Shown: positions 23,387-33,961, numbered from the stretch's first letter. The stretch: 64,000 bases of DNA from Nocardiopsis eucommiae (GCA_018388625.1 CP074402.1:3596001-3660000), one strand, 5' to 3'. Made by a program: numbers and translations. The notes: a model not told the origin generated them from the letters alone.

Positions 23387-23710
23387 GTGATGGAAGAACC
23401 GGGAGACCCCGGCCCGAAAGTGCGCATCATGATCAGCTCGCGCATCCACTCCCCCTACCTCCTGCTGAGCGAAGGGCTCCCGTGGACTGTCATCGTGGCT
23501 CGGGCAGACGCCGCGTTCCACGAGCTGTCCGGGCTCTTCACGGACCTCGATCCGGACGTGAAGGCCGACTGGCTCGCCCGCTGGGGCATCCCCTCGGACG
23601 ACGACCCCTGGGCCTACATCGACCCGGACACCCTGTGCAGGATCGAGAACATCCCGGAGAGCATGCGTCTCCCCACCGAGTTTGAGGAACGAATCCTCGC
23701 CTGTGTGTAG
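23387..23710 (+). CDS. Small protein of unknown function at the prophage edge
   Basis: 107 residues from GTG 23387 (ATG follows at once); an internal ATG at 23429 before ISSRIHSPYLLLSEG may be the true start since no ribosome site is evident for either. Contains VIVARADAAFHELSGLFTDL and WLARWGIPSDDDPWAYIDPD. It ends at a good terminator. Last gene before the chromosome, so perhaps phage cargo. Confidence 0.5.
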   Translation: MMEEPGDPGPKVRIMISSRIHSPYLLLSEGLPWTVIVARADAAFHELSGLFTDLDPDVKADWLARWGIPSDDDPWAYIDPDTLCRIENIPESMRLPTEFEERILACV

Positions 23711-23727
23711 GCGGGCAACAACCTTGA

Positions 23728-23757
23728 AAGGCCGGGCGGCCGTCCCCGCCCGGCCTT
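23728..23757 (+). terminator. Terminator of 23387-23710
   Basis: 12-bp stem AAGGCCGGGCGG/CCGCCCGGCCTT with a six-base loop, 18 bases after the stop codon, followed by TCGTCGT. Confidence 0.7.
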
Positions 23758-23876
23758 CGTCGTGACGATAACGCTCTGTGAGATGAGTCAGCCCACGGTT
23801 CCAGCTCGACGACCGCAGGCGCACTCTCGGGACTGTCATCACCGTGTCATCACGGGAGTCGGCAACAGCCGGAACT

Positions 23877-23912
23877 AAGAGGGGCCAACCAGAAGTCTGG
23901 TTGGCCCCTCTT
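23877..23912. terminator. Strong terminator after arc
   Basis: 17-bp perfect stem AAGAGGGGCCAACCAGA/TCTGGTTGGCCCCTCTT with a two-base loop. It lies 22 bases after the arc stop codon and, being symmetric, could stop transcription from either side at the prophage/chromosome junction. Confidence 0.85.
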
Positions 23913-23933
23913 CACACTCAGCAGAGCGCGTTC

Positions 23934-25694
23934 CTACAGGTACTGGCCGGTGTTGGCGACGGTGTCGATGGATCGACCGGAGTCGGCCCCCTTCTTCCCG
24001 GTCACGAGCGTCCGGATGTAGACGATGCGCTCGCCCTTCTTACCCGAGATCCGCGCCCAGTCGTCCGGGTTGGTGGTGTTGGGCAGGTCCTCGTTCTCGC
24101 TGAACTCGTCCACGCAGGCCTGGAGCAGGTGCGAGACGCGCAGCCCCTTGGACTGCTGGTCGATGAAGTCCTTGATGGCCATCTTCTTGGCCCGCGAGAC
24201 GATGTTCTCGATCATCGCGCCGGAGTTGAAGTCCTTGAAGTACAGGACCTCCTTGTCACCGTTGGCGTAGGTGACCTCCAGGAAGCGGTTCTCCTCACCC
24301 TCGGTGTACATCCGCTCCACGACCCGCTGGATCATGGCGTCGACCGTGGCCCGGGACGATCCGCCGTGCTCGGCCAGGTCGTCCTCGTGCAGCGGCAGGT
24401 CCTCGGTCACGTACTTGCCGAAGATGTCGCGCGCGCCCTCGGCGTCGGGCCGCTCGACCTTGATCTTGACGTCCAGGCGGCCCGGCCGCAGGATCGCCGG
24501 GTCGATCATGTCCTCGCGGTTGGAGGCGCCGATCACGATGACGTTCTCCAGCCCCTCCACGCCGTCGATCTCGCTGAGCATCTGCGGGACGATGGTGTTC
24601 TCCACGTCGGAGGAGACGCCCGAGCCGCGCACCCGGAAGATCGAGTCCATCTCGTCGAAGAACACGATGACGGGGGTTCCCTCGGAGGCCTTCTCCCGCG
24701 CCCGCTGGAAGACCAGGCGGATGTGCCGCTCGGTCTCGCCCACGTACTTGTTGAGCAGCTCCGGGCCCTTGATGTTGAGGAAGAAGCTCTTGCCGACGTC
24801 CTTGCCGGTGCGCTCCGCGACCCGCTTGGCCAGCGAGTTGGCGACCGCCTTGGCGATCAGCGTCTTGCCGCACCCGGGCGGGCCGTACAGCAGCACGCCC
24901 TTGGGCGGGGTGAGCTGGTGCTCGCGGAAGAGGTCCTTGTGGAGGAAGGGCAGCTCGACCGCGTCGCGGATCATCTCGATCTGGCCGGTCAGGCCACCGA
25001 TGTCGGTGTAGGAGATGTCGGGGACCTCCTCGAGGATGAGCTCCTCGACCTCCGACTTGGGAATCCGCTCGTACACGTACCCGGAACGGGGTTCGAGCAG
25101 CAGGGAGTCGCCCGGTCGGATCGGTTCGTCGCGCAGCGGCTCCGCCAGGCGGACGATCTTCTCGTCGTCGTGGTGCGAGATGACCAGGGCGCGCTCGCCG
25201 TCCTCAAGGAGCTCCTTGAGCATGACGACCTCACCGACCGTCTCGAAGGACTCCACCTCGACGACGTTGAACGCCTCGTTGAGCATGACCTCCTGGCCCG
25301 GACGCAGGTGGTCCAGGTCCACGGAGGGACTGACGTTGACCCGCATCTTGCGGCCGTTGGTGAAGATCTCGACGGTGTCGTCCTCGCGGGAACCGAGGTA
25401 GACACCGAAGCCCGAGGGCGGCTGAGAGAGCCGGTCGACCTCCTCCTTGAGTGCGACGATCTGTTCGCGCGCCTCCTTCAGCGTGGAGACGAGCCGTTCG
25501 TTCTGCCCGTTGGCGCCCGCGAGGCTGGCCTGGGCCTCCCGCAGCCGCTCCTCGAGCAGACGCACGTGTCGGGGTGAGTCGGCGAGCTTGCGCCGGACCA
25601 CGCTGAGTTCCTTCTCCATGTAGGCCACCTGGGCCGTGAGCTCAGCGACTTCACGGTCCCGATCGCCCTGACGCTCGTCCTCGCGTTCGGCCAC
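23934..25694 (-). CDS. arc: Proteasome-associated AAA ATPase ARC/Mpa
   Basis: 586 residues. N-terminal coiled coil (about 5-50), OB-type interdomain ([20 protein letters not shown]), then the AAA domain with Walker A GPPGCGKT, Walker [11 protein letters not shown] and arginine-finger region ([19 protein letters not shown]). The C-terminus GQYL is the tail that docks into the 20S proteasome. The protein unfolds pupylated substrates and feeds them to the proteasome. GTG at 25694 is chosen because GGGAGG lies eight bases upstream. In actinobacteria dop and pup normally follow; here a terminator and the prophage follow. Confidence 0.97.
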   Translation of the reverse strand: MAEREDERQGDRDREVAELTAQVAYMEKELSVVRRKLADSPRHVRLLEERLREAQASLAGANGQNERLVSTLKEAREQIVALKEEVDRLSQPPSGFGVYLGSREDDTVEIFTNGRKMRVNVSPSVDLDHLRPGQEVMLNEAFNVVEVESFETVGEVVMLKELLEDGERALVISHHDDEKIVRLAEPLRDEPIRPGDSLLLEPRSGYVYERIPKSEVEELILEEVPDISYTDIGGLTGQIEMIRDAVELPFLHKDLFREHQLTPPKGVLLYGPPGCGKTLIAKAVANSLAKRVAERTGKDVGKSFFLNIKGPELLNKYVGETERHIRLVFQRAREKASEGTPVIVFFDEMDSIFRVRGSGVSSDVENTIVPQMLSEIDGVEGLENVIVIGASNREDMIDPAILRPGRLDVKIKVERPDAEGARDIFGKYVTEDLPLHEDDLAEHGGSSRATVDAMIQRVVERMYTEGEENRFLEVTYANGDKEVLYFKDFNSGAMIENIVSRAKKMAIKDFIDQQSKGLRVSHLLQACVDEFSENEDLPNTTNPDDWARISGKKGERIVYIRTLVTGKKGADSGRSIDTVANTGQYL

Positions 25695-25946
25695 GTCCGC
25701 CACCTCCCTGTAGGAACTACTCGGGAACCTACCTACCCATGCCCGTTTCCTAACCTGTAACCCCGCACGAGTGTCGTGGACCTCTGGTGGGGATCTTGCG
25801 TAGAAGCAGGTCACGGTGGTAGCGAAGGGCCCGACGTAATGAGAAAGTAACCTCCGTGGCGGGGCCGGGGCAAGCACCTCCCCGGCCGCGCGACACCCGT
25901 GGGCCGCCGGGCGCGCCGCTTTCCGGACACCCTCGAACACGAGGAA

Positions 25947-25978
25947 GGGGCCCGACCGGATCATCTCCGGAGGGCCCC
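25947..25978 (-). terminator. Probable trmI terminator in the arc-trmI gap
   Basis: GGGGCCC/GGGCCCC outer stem with inner CCGGA/TCCGG, 25 bases after the trmI stop. The rest of the 25695-26002 gap shows a run of AT-richer bases near 25840 (GAGAAAGTAACC) that may hold the arc promoter, but no clear hexamers. Confidence 0.6.
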
Positions 25979-26002
25979 CGCGCGTCGGGCGCGGCGCGGT
26001 GG

Positions 26003-26965
26003 CTACTCGCCGCCCTCGGCCACCGGCGCGGACTCGGTCTCGGCCGTCGTGGCGGACGCGGGAGCGGCCGCCTTCGCACCGGCGTCCGCCGCCGCCCTGG
26101 CGGCCTCGTAGTCCTTGCCGTAGGCACCCTTGGCCGGGCGGCGACGGCGCTCGGGGGCCTCCACCCCGTCGGCCAGACGGCGCGCGACCACGAGGAAGCC
26201 CGTGTGGCCGATCATCCGGTGGTCCGGGCGCACGGCCAGGCCCTCCACGTGCCAGGTGCGCAGCATGGTCTCCCAGGAGCGCGGCTCGTAGAAGCGGTCG
26301 TCGCCCCGGAGCTCCTCCACCACGCGCGAGAGCTGGGTGGTCGTGGCCACGTAGCAGCACACCAGCCCGCCGGGGATCAGCGCCCGGGCGACCGCGTCCA
26401 GGCACTCCCAGGGGGCGAGCATGTCCAGGAAGACCCGGTCCACGTCGGTCTCGTCGAGCTCCTCGACCAGGTCGCCCACGGTGAGCCGCCACGCCGGGTG
26501 CGGGCCGCCGTAGAAGTTCTCGACGTTCTTGCGGGCGATCTTGGCGAAGTCCTCGCGGCGCTCGTAGGAGTGGACCATGCCCTGCTCCCCGACCGCGCGC
26601 AGCAGCCAGTTGGACATGGCGCCGGAACCGGCTCCGGCCTCCACCACCCGGGCGCCCGGGAAGATGTCGGCCTCGACCATGACCTGGGCCGCGTCCTTGG
26701 GGTAGACGATGGTGGCGCCGCGCTTCATGGAGAGCGTGTAGTCGATGAGCAGGGGGCGCAGCGCCACGTAGGCCGTGCCGGTGTTGGAGCGCACCACGCT
26801 GCCGTCGGGCTCACCGATGAGGTCGTCGTGCTCGACCTTGCCCTTGTGCGAGTGGAAGGTCCCACCCTCGCGCAGTGTGATGGTGTGCATGCGACCCTTC
26901 GGGTCGGTCAGCTGCACGGTGTCGCCGTCGGTGAAGGGGCCGCGGCGGCCATGGATACCGGTCAA
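26003..26965 (-). CDS. trmI: tRNA (adenine-58-N1)-methyltransferase
   Basis: About 320 residues. [19 protein letters not shown] and [14 protein letters not shown] are the N-terminal TrmI signature; [17 protein letters not shown] leads into the SAM loop [13 protein letters not shown], and [15 protein letters not shown] carries the catalytic-site motif. Methylates A58 in tRNA. Ala-rich C-terminal tail. TTG at 26965 (GAGAG upstream) is preferred; a GTG at 27031 extends it by 22 poorly conserved residues and has no ribosome site. Next to arc, as in mycobacteria. Confidence 0.93.
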   Translation of the reverse strand: MTGIHGRRGPFTDGDTVQLTDPKGRMHTITLREGGTFHSHKGKVEHDDLIGEPDGSVVRSNTGTAYVALRPLLIDYTLSMKRGATIVYPKDAAQVMVEADIFPGARVVEAGAGSGAMSNWLLRAVGEQGMVHSYERREDFAKIARKNVENFYGGPHPAWRLTVGDLVEELDETDVDRVFLDMLAPWECLDAVARALIPGGLVCCYVATTTQLSRVVEELRGDDRFYEPRSWETMLRTWHVEGLAVRPDHRMIGHTGFLVVARRLADGVEAPERRRRPAKGAYGKDYEAARAAADAGAKAAAPASATTAETESAPVAEGGE

Positions 26966-27162
26966 CGTCGCTCTCGTCTTCCCACGTCGCGTTTGGTCTG
27001 GGCAGTCGCCCAGCGTATCGGCCCCGGGCACCGCGACGAACCGGCGGGCGTTCCGGGCGGGACCGGGCGGGCGTGCGAAAGCCCCGCCCGTTGGGCATCA
27101 TCAGGCGTGTGGACCCACGTGCCACGCTCATCGGAACACGAGGACCTCGGGAGACACGACCC

Positions 27163-27918
27163 ATGTCACAGCAGACCACGGGCCTGGGAATCGACATCGG
27201 TGGCAGCGGGATCAAGGGCGCGCCGGTCGACCTGGGCTCGGGTGAGTTCCTGCGGGACCGCCTGAAGATCCTCACCCCCGACCCCGCGAAACCGGCGGCC
27301 GTGGCCGAGATCGTCGCCGAGATCGCCGCGCACTTCCCCGAGACCGAGGGCGCTCCCCTGGGCGTCACCTTCCCCGGGGTGGTCCAGGGCGGGGTCGTGC
27401 GCACCTCCGCGAACCTGGACAAGAGCTGGGTCGACACCGACGCCCGCGCCCTGTTCGCGGAGGCCGCGGGCCGACCGGTGCGGGTGCTCAACGACGCCGA
27501 CGCCGCCGCCCTCGCGGAGAACCGCTACGGCGCGGCCAGGAACGTGGACGGCACCGTCCTGCTCACCACCCTGGGCACGGGCATCGGCACGGCGCTGGTC
27601 GTGGACGGCCGCCTGGTGCCCAACACCGAGTTCGGTCATCTGGAGATCGACGGTCACGACGCCGAGTCGCGCGCCTCCTCCGGCGCCAAGGAACGGGAGG
27701 GGCTCTCGTACCACGACTGGGCCAAGCACCGGCTCCAGCGCTACTACCGGACCATCGAGGACCTGGTGTGGCCGGACCTGATCGTGGTCGGCGGCGGGGT
27801 GAGCCGCAAGGCCGACAAGTTCCTCCACCACCTGCACATCCGGACCCCGATCGTGCCCGCGGAGCTGCGCAACACGGCCGGGATCGTCGGGGCGGCCCTG
27901 TCCGCCGCGGAGGTCTAG
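27163..27918 (+). CDS. ppgK: Polyphosphate glucokinase
   Basis: 251 residues, ROK family. [18 protein letters not shown] is the phosphate loop; [33 protein letters not shown] and [13 protein letters not shown] are the remaining kinase motifs. TPDPAKP near residue 45 corresponds to the polyphosphate-specific segment. Phosphorylates glucose with polyphosphate or ATP. ATG at 27163 follows GGGAG. Divergent from trmI. The 284-base gap behind it holds GC-rich dyads (for example near 27950) likely acting as terminator. Confidence 0.93.
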   Translation: MSQQTTGLGIDIGGSGIKGAPVDLGSGEFLRDRLKILTPDPAKPAAVAEIVAEIAAHFPETEGAPLGVTFPGVVQGGVVRTSANLDKSWVDTDARALFAEAAGRPVRVLNDADAAALAENRYGAARNVDGTVLLTTLGTGIGTALVVDGRLVPNTEFGHLEIDGHDAESRASSGAKEREGLSYHDWAKHRLQRYYRTIEDLVWPDLIVVGGGVSRKADKFLHHLHIRTPIVPAELRNTAGIVGAALSAAEV

Positions 27919-28202
27919 GGGTCCTCCGCGGCGGACCGTCCGGGGGGTGAGGGCCCCGGGTCCCGGGGCAGGGCACCGGGACCCCTCAGGGGTGGACACC
28001 GCCGTCCTCGCCAGGATCACCGGTCAGGAGGCGTGACCGGCGTGGGCGGTACCGCTTCGGGTGCCGAACGGGTCTGGGGCCCGCGCAGAGGGAGACTGGG
28101 GCACGGACACACCCCAGACCCCGTTCCGACACCCGGGACCGTGCGCGTGCACAGCCCGCTCAGGGGTCCGGACGCGGCGGTCGTCCGCGTCCGGACGGTC
28201 CG

Positions 28203-28613
28203 TCAGCCGCCCTCCGCCGAGGTGGTCAGGGCGCCGACGATCCTTCGTGCCGCGTCGGAGGTGCGGTCGACCGGGGTGAGCGGGACCCCGTGCAGCTCCG
28301 TGGGGAGTCCTTCCTGGCGGGGCCAGCGCATCCACCACCAGAGGTCGCCCCGGTGGGGGCGCAGGAGGGCACGCTGCGGGCGGGTGGCCGGACCGGCGTC
28401 CACCACGCCGAACACGCCGTCCTCACGCGCCTCGACCCCGCGCGCCCGGAGTTCGGCGGCCATGCCCCGCAGGGCGAGCGCGGCCAGGTCCACCCGGCAC
28501 ACGGCCTCGGCGGGAGCCTGGGCTCCGAACACGCCCATGGGCGGGGTACCACGATGCTCGCGTCCACTCCCGGCCAGGCTCGGACTCCCCGCCGGTGGTG
28601 TCTCAACGGTCAC
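28203..28613 (-). CDS. Actinobacterial protein of unknown function
   Basis: 136 residues; GTG at 28613 with GGGAGG. VDLAALALRGMAAELRARG is helical; GDLWWWMRWPRQEG is strikingly Trp-rich. Ends VDRTSDAARRIVGALTTSAE. Such short proteins often lie opposite XRE regulators in Streptosporangiales, as here with 28788. Function unknown. Confidence 0.7.
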   Translation of the reverse strand: MTVETPPAGSPSLAGSGREHRGTPPMGVFGAQAPAEAVCRVDLAALALRGMAAELRARGVEAREDGVFGVVDAGPATRPQRALLRPHRGDLWWWMRWPRQEGLPTELHGVPLTPVDRTSDAARRIVGALTTSAEGG

Positions 28614-28787
28614 GCGGCCTCCCTGCCTTCCTCACGGGCCCGGCGCGACACGTCGTACGCCGGACCAACGACACACCAACTCTGCACCACCCTGAGCAGC
28701 GGTGAGCACCCGTATGCGGATCACGCATCACACTTTCTTTTTCACACATAGCCACCAAGCGCTCACGGAATCCCTAACCTGAGCTGC

Positions 28788-30193
28788 ATGCCCCAACGAG
28801 ACGGTGAACTGCCCCAGGACCTGTGGACCCGCCCGCGGATGGCCGCCGCCCTGGCCACCTGTGACATGCCGACGGTCATCGAGGGCGTGCGCTCGGCGCG
28901 CGGGTGGTCCCAGGGGGAACTGGCCCAGGCACTGACCTACTCGCAGAGCTGGGTCTCCCGGGTCGTCAACGGCCAGCAGTCCCTCACCGTCAGTCAGGTC
29001 CACGACCTCGCCCGGCGGTTGGACATCCCGCTCCACCTGCTGCGGTTCGGCGGGGCGGGGGCGCGGAGGCCTCCGGTGTGGAGCGGGGGTCCGGCGCGCT
29101 GGACGGCACGCGGGAACCGGACGACGTGGGGACACGGGGGCTGGGCCGGGGCGCGCGCGAGGAGCTCGACGGCACGGGGCGCAACCCCTCCAGACGCCGG
29201 GACCCCGGGCGGAGCGTCGCCACCGGTCCCTCAGCCCTCACGGGCGGGCGCCCCGCGGGTGGATACGAGGGGTACCACGGCATCAACGAGACCACCGCTC
29301 CCGCGCTGCGCTCCATCACCGGCGGCCAGCGCCGCATGGACGCCACCTCACCCGCGCGCCACCTGCTGCCCGGCGCCGTCGCGCACGTGCACCTGGCCGA
29401 GCGGATGCTCGGCAACGCGCGCGGGACCGCCTTCCACACCGAACTCAGCGCGGCCGCGAGCGAGGCCTCCGGTTTCGCCGCCTGGCTCAGCGCCGACCTC
29501 GGAGACATGGGGTCGGCGCGGATGCACTACCGGACCGCGGTGGTCCGGGCCCGTCAGGCCGGGATGCGCCTGCTGGACGTCTACATGCTCGGTTCCCTGG
29601 CCGCCTTCGAGATCGACGTCGCGGAGGACCCCGAACTCGGCCTCGGACTGGTCCGGGAGGCCGAGCACGTGCTCGGGCCCACCGCCCACCCCACCGCCCG
29701 CGCCTGGCTGGCCTGTATCGGCGCGCTCGCCCACGCGGGACTGGGCGACCGCGTCTCCGCCGCCCGCTCCATCCGGCGCGCCGAGCGCGAGGTGGACAGC
29801 CCGGACAACGCCCAGCCGCCCTGGCCGTGGGTGTTCGCCTTCGACCAGGCCAAGGTCGCCGGGTACCGCGCCCTGGTGGGGGTTCGGCTGCGCAGCCCGC
29901 ACGACGCCCGGGCCGCCTTCGCGGAGGCGGTGGCACCGGCGCCGCGCAACGTCAAGCAGTCGGCGCTGCTCAAGGTCGAACTGGCTTCCGCCCACGCGGA
30001 GGCCGGTGACGTGGACGAGGCCTTCCGGCTCGCGCAGGAGGCCCTGACCACCGGCGTGCGCTTCGACTCCGAGCGCGTGGTGGGCAGGGTCCGCTCCTTC
30101 CGCAGGCGCTACCAGGGCCCCCGCGCGCACTGCGTCGAGGACCTCGACGACAGGCTTTCCTCACTGGTTACCGGTATCCCCCTGAGTGGGTAG
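28788..30193 (+). CDS. XRE-family regulator with TPR-like C-terminus, one frame break
   Basis: N-terminal HTH about 25-75 (EGVRSARGWSQGELAQALTY, then SWVSRVVNGQQSLTVSQVHD). After a break at the GGGGCGGGGG run near 29065 the coherent frame has a disordered linker and a helical repeat region (LAERMLGNARGTAFHTELSA, later LVREAEHVLGPTAHPTARAW), similar to the TPR half of actinobacterial XRE-TPR regulators. About 468 residues after repair. TAACCT ends seven bases before the ATG, suggesting a leaderless mRNA. Followed 32 bases later by a SLOG gene. Confidence 0.8.
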
Positions 30194-30225
30194 AAAGTCC
30201 GGGAAGCGAGCAGCAGGGAGGTCAT

Positions 30226-30699
30226 GTGATTCGTATCGGGATCACCGGACACCGCAACCTGACCCCTGACGTGAGCGGCGCCGTCGCCGGTCTGGTCAGG
30301 GCTCACCTGGAACCGTACGGATGCGAGATGGTGGGCCTGTCCTGTCTCGCGGACGGCGCCGACGTCCTCTTCGCCGAGGCCGTGGTGGCCACCGGCGCCC
30401 CGCTGGAGGCGATCGTCCCCGCGTCCGGCTACCGGGAGGCGCTCCCGGACGAGCACCACCCGGTGTACGACCGCCTCCTGAAGCAGGCCGTCCTGGTCCA
30501 CTCCCTGCCGCACGACGAGTCCGACCCCCGCGCCCACATGGCGGCGGGGCGCCTCCTCGTCGAGCGCTGCGACCAGCTGGTCGCGGTCTGGGACGGAGAG
30601 CCCGCCCGGGGCCCCGGAGGCACCGCCGACGTCGTCGCCTACGCGCACCGGGTGGAGCGCCCCGTGACGGTCCTGTGGCCCGAGGGTGCCCGCCGCTGA
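30226..30699 (+). CDS. SLOG-fold protein
   Basis: 157 residues; GTG after GGGAGGTC. RIGITGHRNL at the start and LSCLADGADVLFAEA define a SLOG/LOG-type Rossmann domain; LLVERCDQLVAVWDGEPARG and GTADVVAYA supply the second ligand loop. Probably senses or processes a nucleotide-like ligand for the upstream XRE-TPR regulator. Confidence 0.8.
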   Translation: MIRIGITGHRNLTPDVSGAVAGLVRAHLEPYGCEMVGLSCLADGADVLFAEAVVATGAPLEAIVPASGYREALPDEHHPVYDRLLKQAVLVHSLPHDESDPRAHMAAGRLLVERCDQLVAVWDGEPARGPGGTADVVAYAHRVERPVTVLWPEGARR

Positions 30700-30752
30700 C
30701 CCCCTTCCGGGTCCAGGCGCTCCGTCGCACTCGGACCCGGCGGCCCTCCCGC

Positions 30753-31922
30753 CTACCGTCCTCCGGTGGCCCGTCCGGTGATCACGGCGTTGACGTCCGA
30801 GGCCCGCAGCACTCCCAGGATCGCGCCGTCGGCCTCCACGACCAGGTACTCGGGCAGCGGGTACCGGGTGAGCTCCGTCAACAGCTCCTCGCCCTCCAGG
30901 TCGGCGGAGACGGTCGAGTGCTCCGTCAGCGCCCGCGCCACGTCCGACACCGGAACCCAGGCCCGGCGCGCGTCGGTGATCGCCTCGGCCGCCGCCGGGT
31001 GCACCACGGACAACGGTGTTCCGGCCCCGTCGGTGACCACGACCGACTCCGCTCCGCCCTCCCGGGCGCGGAGGTCGGCCTGGGCCAGCGGGAGGTCGGC
31101 CGGGACGGCCACGGCGCGACGGGTGAGCGAGCGCGCCCTCAACCCGGGCACCCGGGCCCGGACGCGCGCGTTGTCGAGCGCCTCCGAGGCGCCCATCCAC
31201 ATGAACCCGGCCAGGACCAGGCCCCACACGATCGCCCACGGCCCGGGGGCGCTCCCCGCGCTCCAGGCGAACAGGAACGGCAGCGCCGCGACGACGAGGG
31301 CGAGGACCCGTCCGCCCCAGGCGGCGACCACGCTGCCCGTGTGCGGACGGCCGGTCATCTTCCACACCCCGGCGCGCAGGAGGCGGCCACCGTCCAGTGG
31401 AAGCCCCGGCAACAGGTTGAACACGCCCACGAGGAGGTTGGCGATCCACAGCTGGAAGAGCAGTTCGCCGGGCACGCTGAAGGGGTCCGCGAAGTGCGCG
31501 AGCACGAACGCGACCGCCGCCAGGACCAGCGACAGCAACGGCCCGGAGAAGGCGATCCAGAACTCCCGGCCCGGGGTGGGCGCCTCCCGGTCGATCTCCG
31601 AGACCCCGCCCAGCACGTACAGGACGATGCGGCGCACCGGCAGTCCGTACCAGCGGGCCACCAGCGAGTGGGCCAGTTCGTGCACGAGCACGGAGGCGTA
31701 GAGCAGGACCGCGAAGACGAACGCCAGCAGGTAGGCCGAGGGACCCAGGGCCAGACGCGACTGGACGATCCCGCCGTAGACGAGGGTGATCAGGACGGCG
31801 ACGATCCACCACGACGTGGTGACGTAGACCGGGACCCCGAAGGGGCGGCCCAGCAGTAACCCTGGCTTCTTCCGTTCGCTGTCGTCGGGACGGGGTCGGG
31901 ACTGGTCACTGCCTCTGCTCAC
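30753..31922 (-). CDS. Site-2-type M50 zinc metalloprotease with CBS domains
   Basis: 389 residues, about six membrane helices. HELAH near residue 82 is the zinc-binding catalytic motif and NLLPGLPLDGGRLL near 165 supplies the third ligand. The C-terminal third carries two CBS-like repeats (REGGAESVVVTDGAGTPLSV, then YPLPEYLVVEADGAILGVLR). Intramembrane proteases of this subclass are found beside trmI and recB-like genes in many actinobacteria. The GTG at 31922 has GGAGCC just before it. Confidence 0.9.
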   Translation of the reverse strand: MSRGSDQSRPRPDDSERKKPGLLLGRPFGVPVYVTTSWWIVAVLITLVYGGIVQSRLALGPSAYLLAFVFAVLLYASVLVHELAHSLVARWYGLPVRRIVLYVLGGVSEIDREAPTPGREFWIAFSGPLLSLVLAAVAFVLAHFADPFSVPGELLFQLWIANLLVGVFNLLPGLPLDGGRLLRAGVWKMTGRPHTGSVVAAWGGRVLALVVAALPFLFAWSAGSAPGPWAIVWGLVLAGFMWMGASEALDNARVRARVPGLRARSLTRRAVAVPADLPLAQADLRAREGGAESVVVTDGAGTPLSVVHPAAAEAITDARRAWVPVSDVARALTEHSTVSADLEGEELLTELTRYPLPEYLVVEADGAILGVLRASDVNAVITGRATGGR

Positions 31923-32056
31923 GGCTCCACACTAGGCCCTGTCCCGCTGGGGTCCCCGGCAGGTCGGGGCTGAGCCGCCCCGGTCCGTTCGTGGTGCCTC
32001 CGTCCACGGTGTCCCGTCCGCTCCGGGCGGGTGCGCTCCTCTCATAGGCTCGGTGT

Positions 32057-32860
32057 ATGACCATCGCGCCGCTTCCGACCGCCCTCTCCCCCTCCCGGGC
32101 CTCGGACTTCCTCCAGTGCCCGCTGCTGTTCCGGTTCCGCACCATCGACCGCCTCCCGGAGGCGCCCAGCGCCGCCGCGCTGCGGGGCACCCTGGTGCAC
32201 GCCTGCCTGGAGCGCCTGTACGAGCTGCCCGCGGACGCCCGCATCCCGCGCACGGCGGAGGGCCTGGTCGAGCCGCAGTGGGCCCGGATCCGGGACGACA
32301 AGCCCGAGGTCGCCGAACACCTCTTCCCCGGTGAGGAGGGGCTCGCCGCCTGGCTGGACTCGGCCCGCGCCCTGGTCCGCCGCTACTTCGACCTGGAGGA
32401 CCCGGAGCGCCTGGAGCCGCGCGAGCGCGAGATGCGCCTGGAGGTCGCGCTCCCCACCGGCCTGCGGTTGCGCGGCTACGTGGACCGCCTGGACGTGGCC
32501 CCCGACGGGCAGATGCGGGTGGTCGACTACAAGACCGGCAAGTCGCCGCATCCCCGGTTCGAGGACAAGGCCAAGTTCCAGATCTTCTTCTACGCGGTGA
32601 TGATCTGGCGCGACCTGGGCGTGGTTCCCGCCCGTCTCCAGCTCGTCTACCTGGGTGACGGCTCGGTGCGCTGGTACGACCCCACGGAGGAGGAGCTCCT
32701 GGCGGCGGAGGCGGAGATCGGCGACATCTGGGCGCGGATCGAGGCGGCCGGGCGCGCGGGGAGCTGGGAGCCCAGGCGGAGCAAGCTGTGCGGCTGGTGC
32801 GAGCACCAGGCCCTGTGCCCGGAGTTCGGGGGCACCCCGCCGCCGCTGCCGACCGCCTGA
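32057..32860 (+). CDS. RecB-family PD-(D/E)XK nuclease
   Basis: 267 residues. SPSRASDFLQCPLLFRFR opens with the first cluster Cys; GYVDRLDV and MRVVDYKTGKSP hold the nuclease Asp and DxK; KLCGWCEHQALCPEF has the three C-terminal cysteines that with the first bind an iron-sulfur cluster, as in AddB/Cas4-type enzymes. Divergent from the protease gene. Conserved neighbour of trmI/mpa in actinobacteria. Confidence 0.9.
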   Translation: MTIAPLPTALSPSRASDFLQCPLLFRFRTIDRLPEAPSAAALRGTLVHACLERLYELPADARIPRTAEGLVEPQWARIRDDKPEVAEHLFPGEEGLAAWLDSARALVRRYFDLEDPERLEPREREMRLEVALPTGLRLRGYVDRLDVAPDGQMRVVDYKTGKSPHPRFEDKAKFQIFFYAVMIWRDLGVVPARLQLVYLGDGSVRWYDPTEEELLAAEAEIGDIWARIEAAGRAGSWEPRRSKLCGWCEHQALCPEFGGTPPPLPTA

Positions 32861-33007
32861 GGTCCGGCGCCGACGACCCCGAACACGGGTAGATCGGTGG
32901 TGTGGGTCTCCCCGACGCGGGTAGGGTGACGCGACTCCGACCCAGATCACGGGTGGGTCACGGCGTTTACGGCCCCGGCGACCGTCGACTTGGGGGAGAA
33001 TCGGGCC

Positions 33008-33744
33008 GTGTCCGACTCCGTATCCGTCTCCGTCCTGCTCGCCGACGACCAACCCCTCGTCCGCGCCGGCTTCCGCATGATCCTGGAGTCGTCCCCCCAC
33101 CTGTCCGTCGTCGGTGAGGCCTCGGACGGCCGTGAGGCCGTGCGCTCGGCCCGGAGCCTGCTCCCCGACGTCGTCCTCATGGACGTCCGCATGCCCGGCG
33201 TGGACGGTATCGAGGCCACCCGACGGATCGTCGAGTGGGCCCGCCCGCTCGGCCACCGGGTGCACGTCCTCGCGCTGACCACGTTCGACCTCGACGAGTA
33301 CGTCGTCGGGGTGCTGCGCGCGGGCGCCTCGGGGTTCCTCCTCAAGGACGCGCCGCCCGCGGAACTCGTCTCGGCGGTCGAAGTGGTCGCCCGGGGCGGT
33401 TCCGTTGTCTCCCCCACCGTCCTGCACCGCCTCCTCGACCGCTTCGCCCCCTCCTTCCGACCCCCGAGCCCGAACCCGAGCCGGAGCGGGACACCCTCAC
33501 CGCCCGCGAACGCGAGGTGTTCCGGCTCATCGCGCGGGGCTGGTCCAACGGGGAGATCGCCGCGCACCTGGTCGTCGGCGAGACCACCGTCAAGTCCCAC
33601 GTGGGAAGCATCCTCACCAAGCTCGGCCTGCGCGACCGCGTGCAGGCCGTCGTGCACGCGTACGAGAGCGGCATGGTCCGCCCCGGACAGCAACCGGAAC
33701 AGGACGGGGCACGTGACTCGCGTGCCCCGGGTCCCCCGTCCTGA
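33008..33744 (+). CDS. NarL/LuxR-type response regulator, one frame break
   Basis: Receiver domain ([20 protein letters not shown]; phospho-acceptor Asp in [14 protein letters not shown]; Lys in FLLKDAPP) up to about residue 150. After one added C in the run near 33463 the LuxR HTH follows ([20 protein letters not shown], then [20 protein letters not shown]). About 245 residues. GTG at 33008 with GGGGGAG. No sensor kinase is adjacent, so it is an orphan regulator here. Confidence 0.9.
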
Positions 33745-33961
33745 ACACCGTCACCGAGCCCCGCGAGCGCCCGAGACCCGGCGCGTCGCCCACCATGACG
33801 AAGCACGCCCCTTGACAGGATGATCCGGTGACCGAACTCACCGCCGCCGCCGCGGCCGGAGGGCGAACCGCGCGCACGGGCGCGGCGTCCCCCTTGGGGT
33901 TGCCGAGGCAGTACGCCGATCATCTGGGGTGCGGGCGACGGGGAGGAAACGGAGTACAGCC

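Noticed and set aside
23758..23933. tRNA gene as the phage attachment site
   Set aside because: No cloverleaf, T-loop or CCA-end signature could be found; the strong dyad is a terminator-like hairpin.
23844..25577. Long plus-strand frame opposite arc
   Set aside because: Antisense shadow of a clearly conserved ATPase; no ribosome site or recognisable motif.
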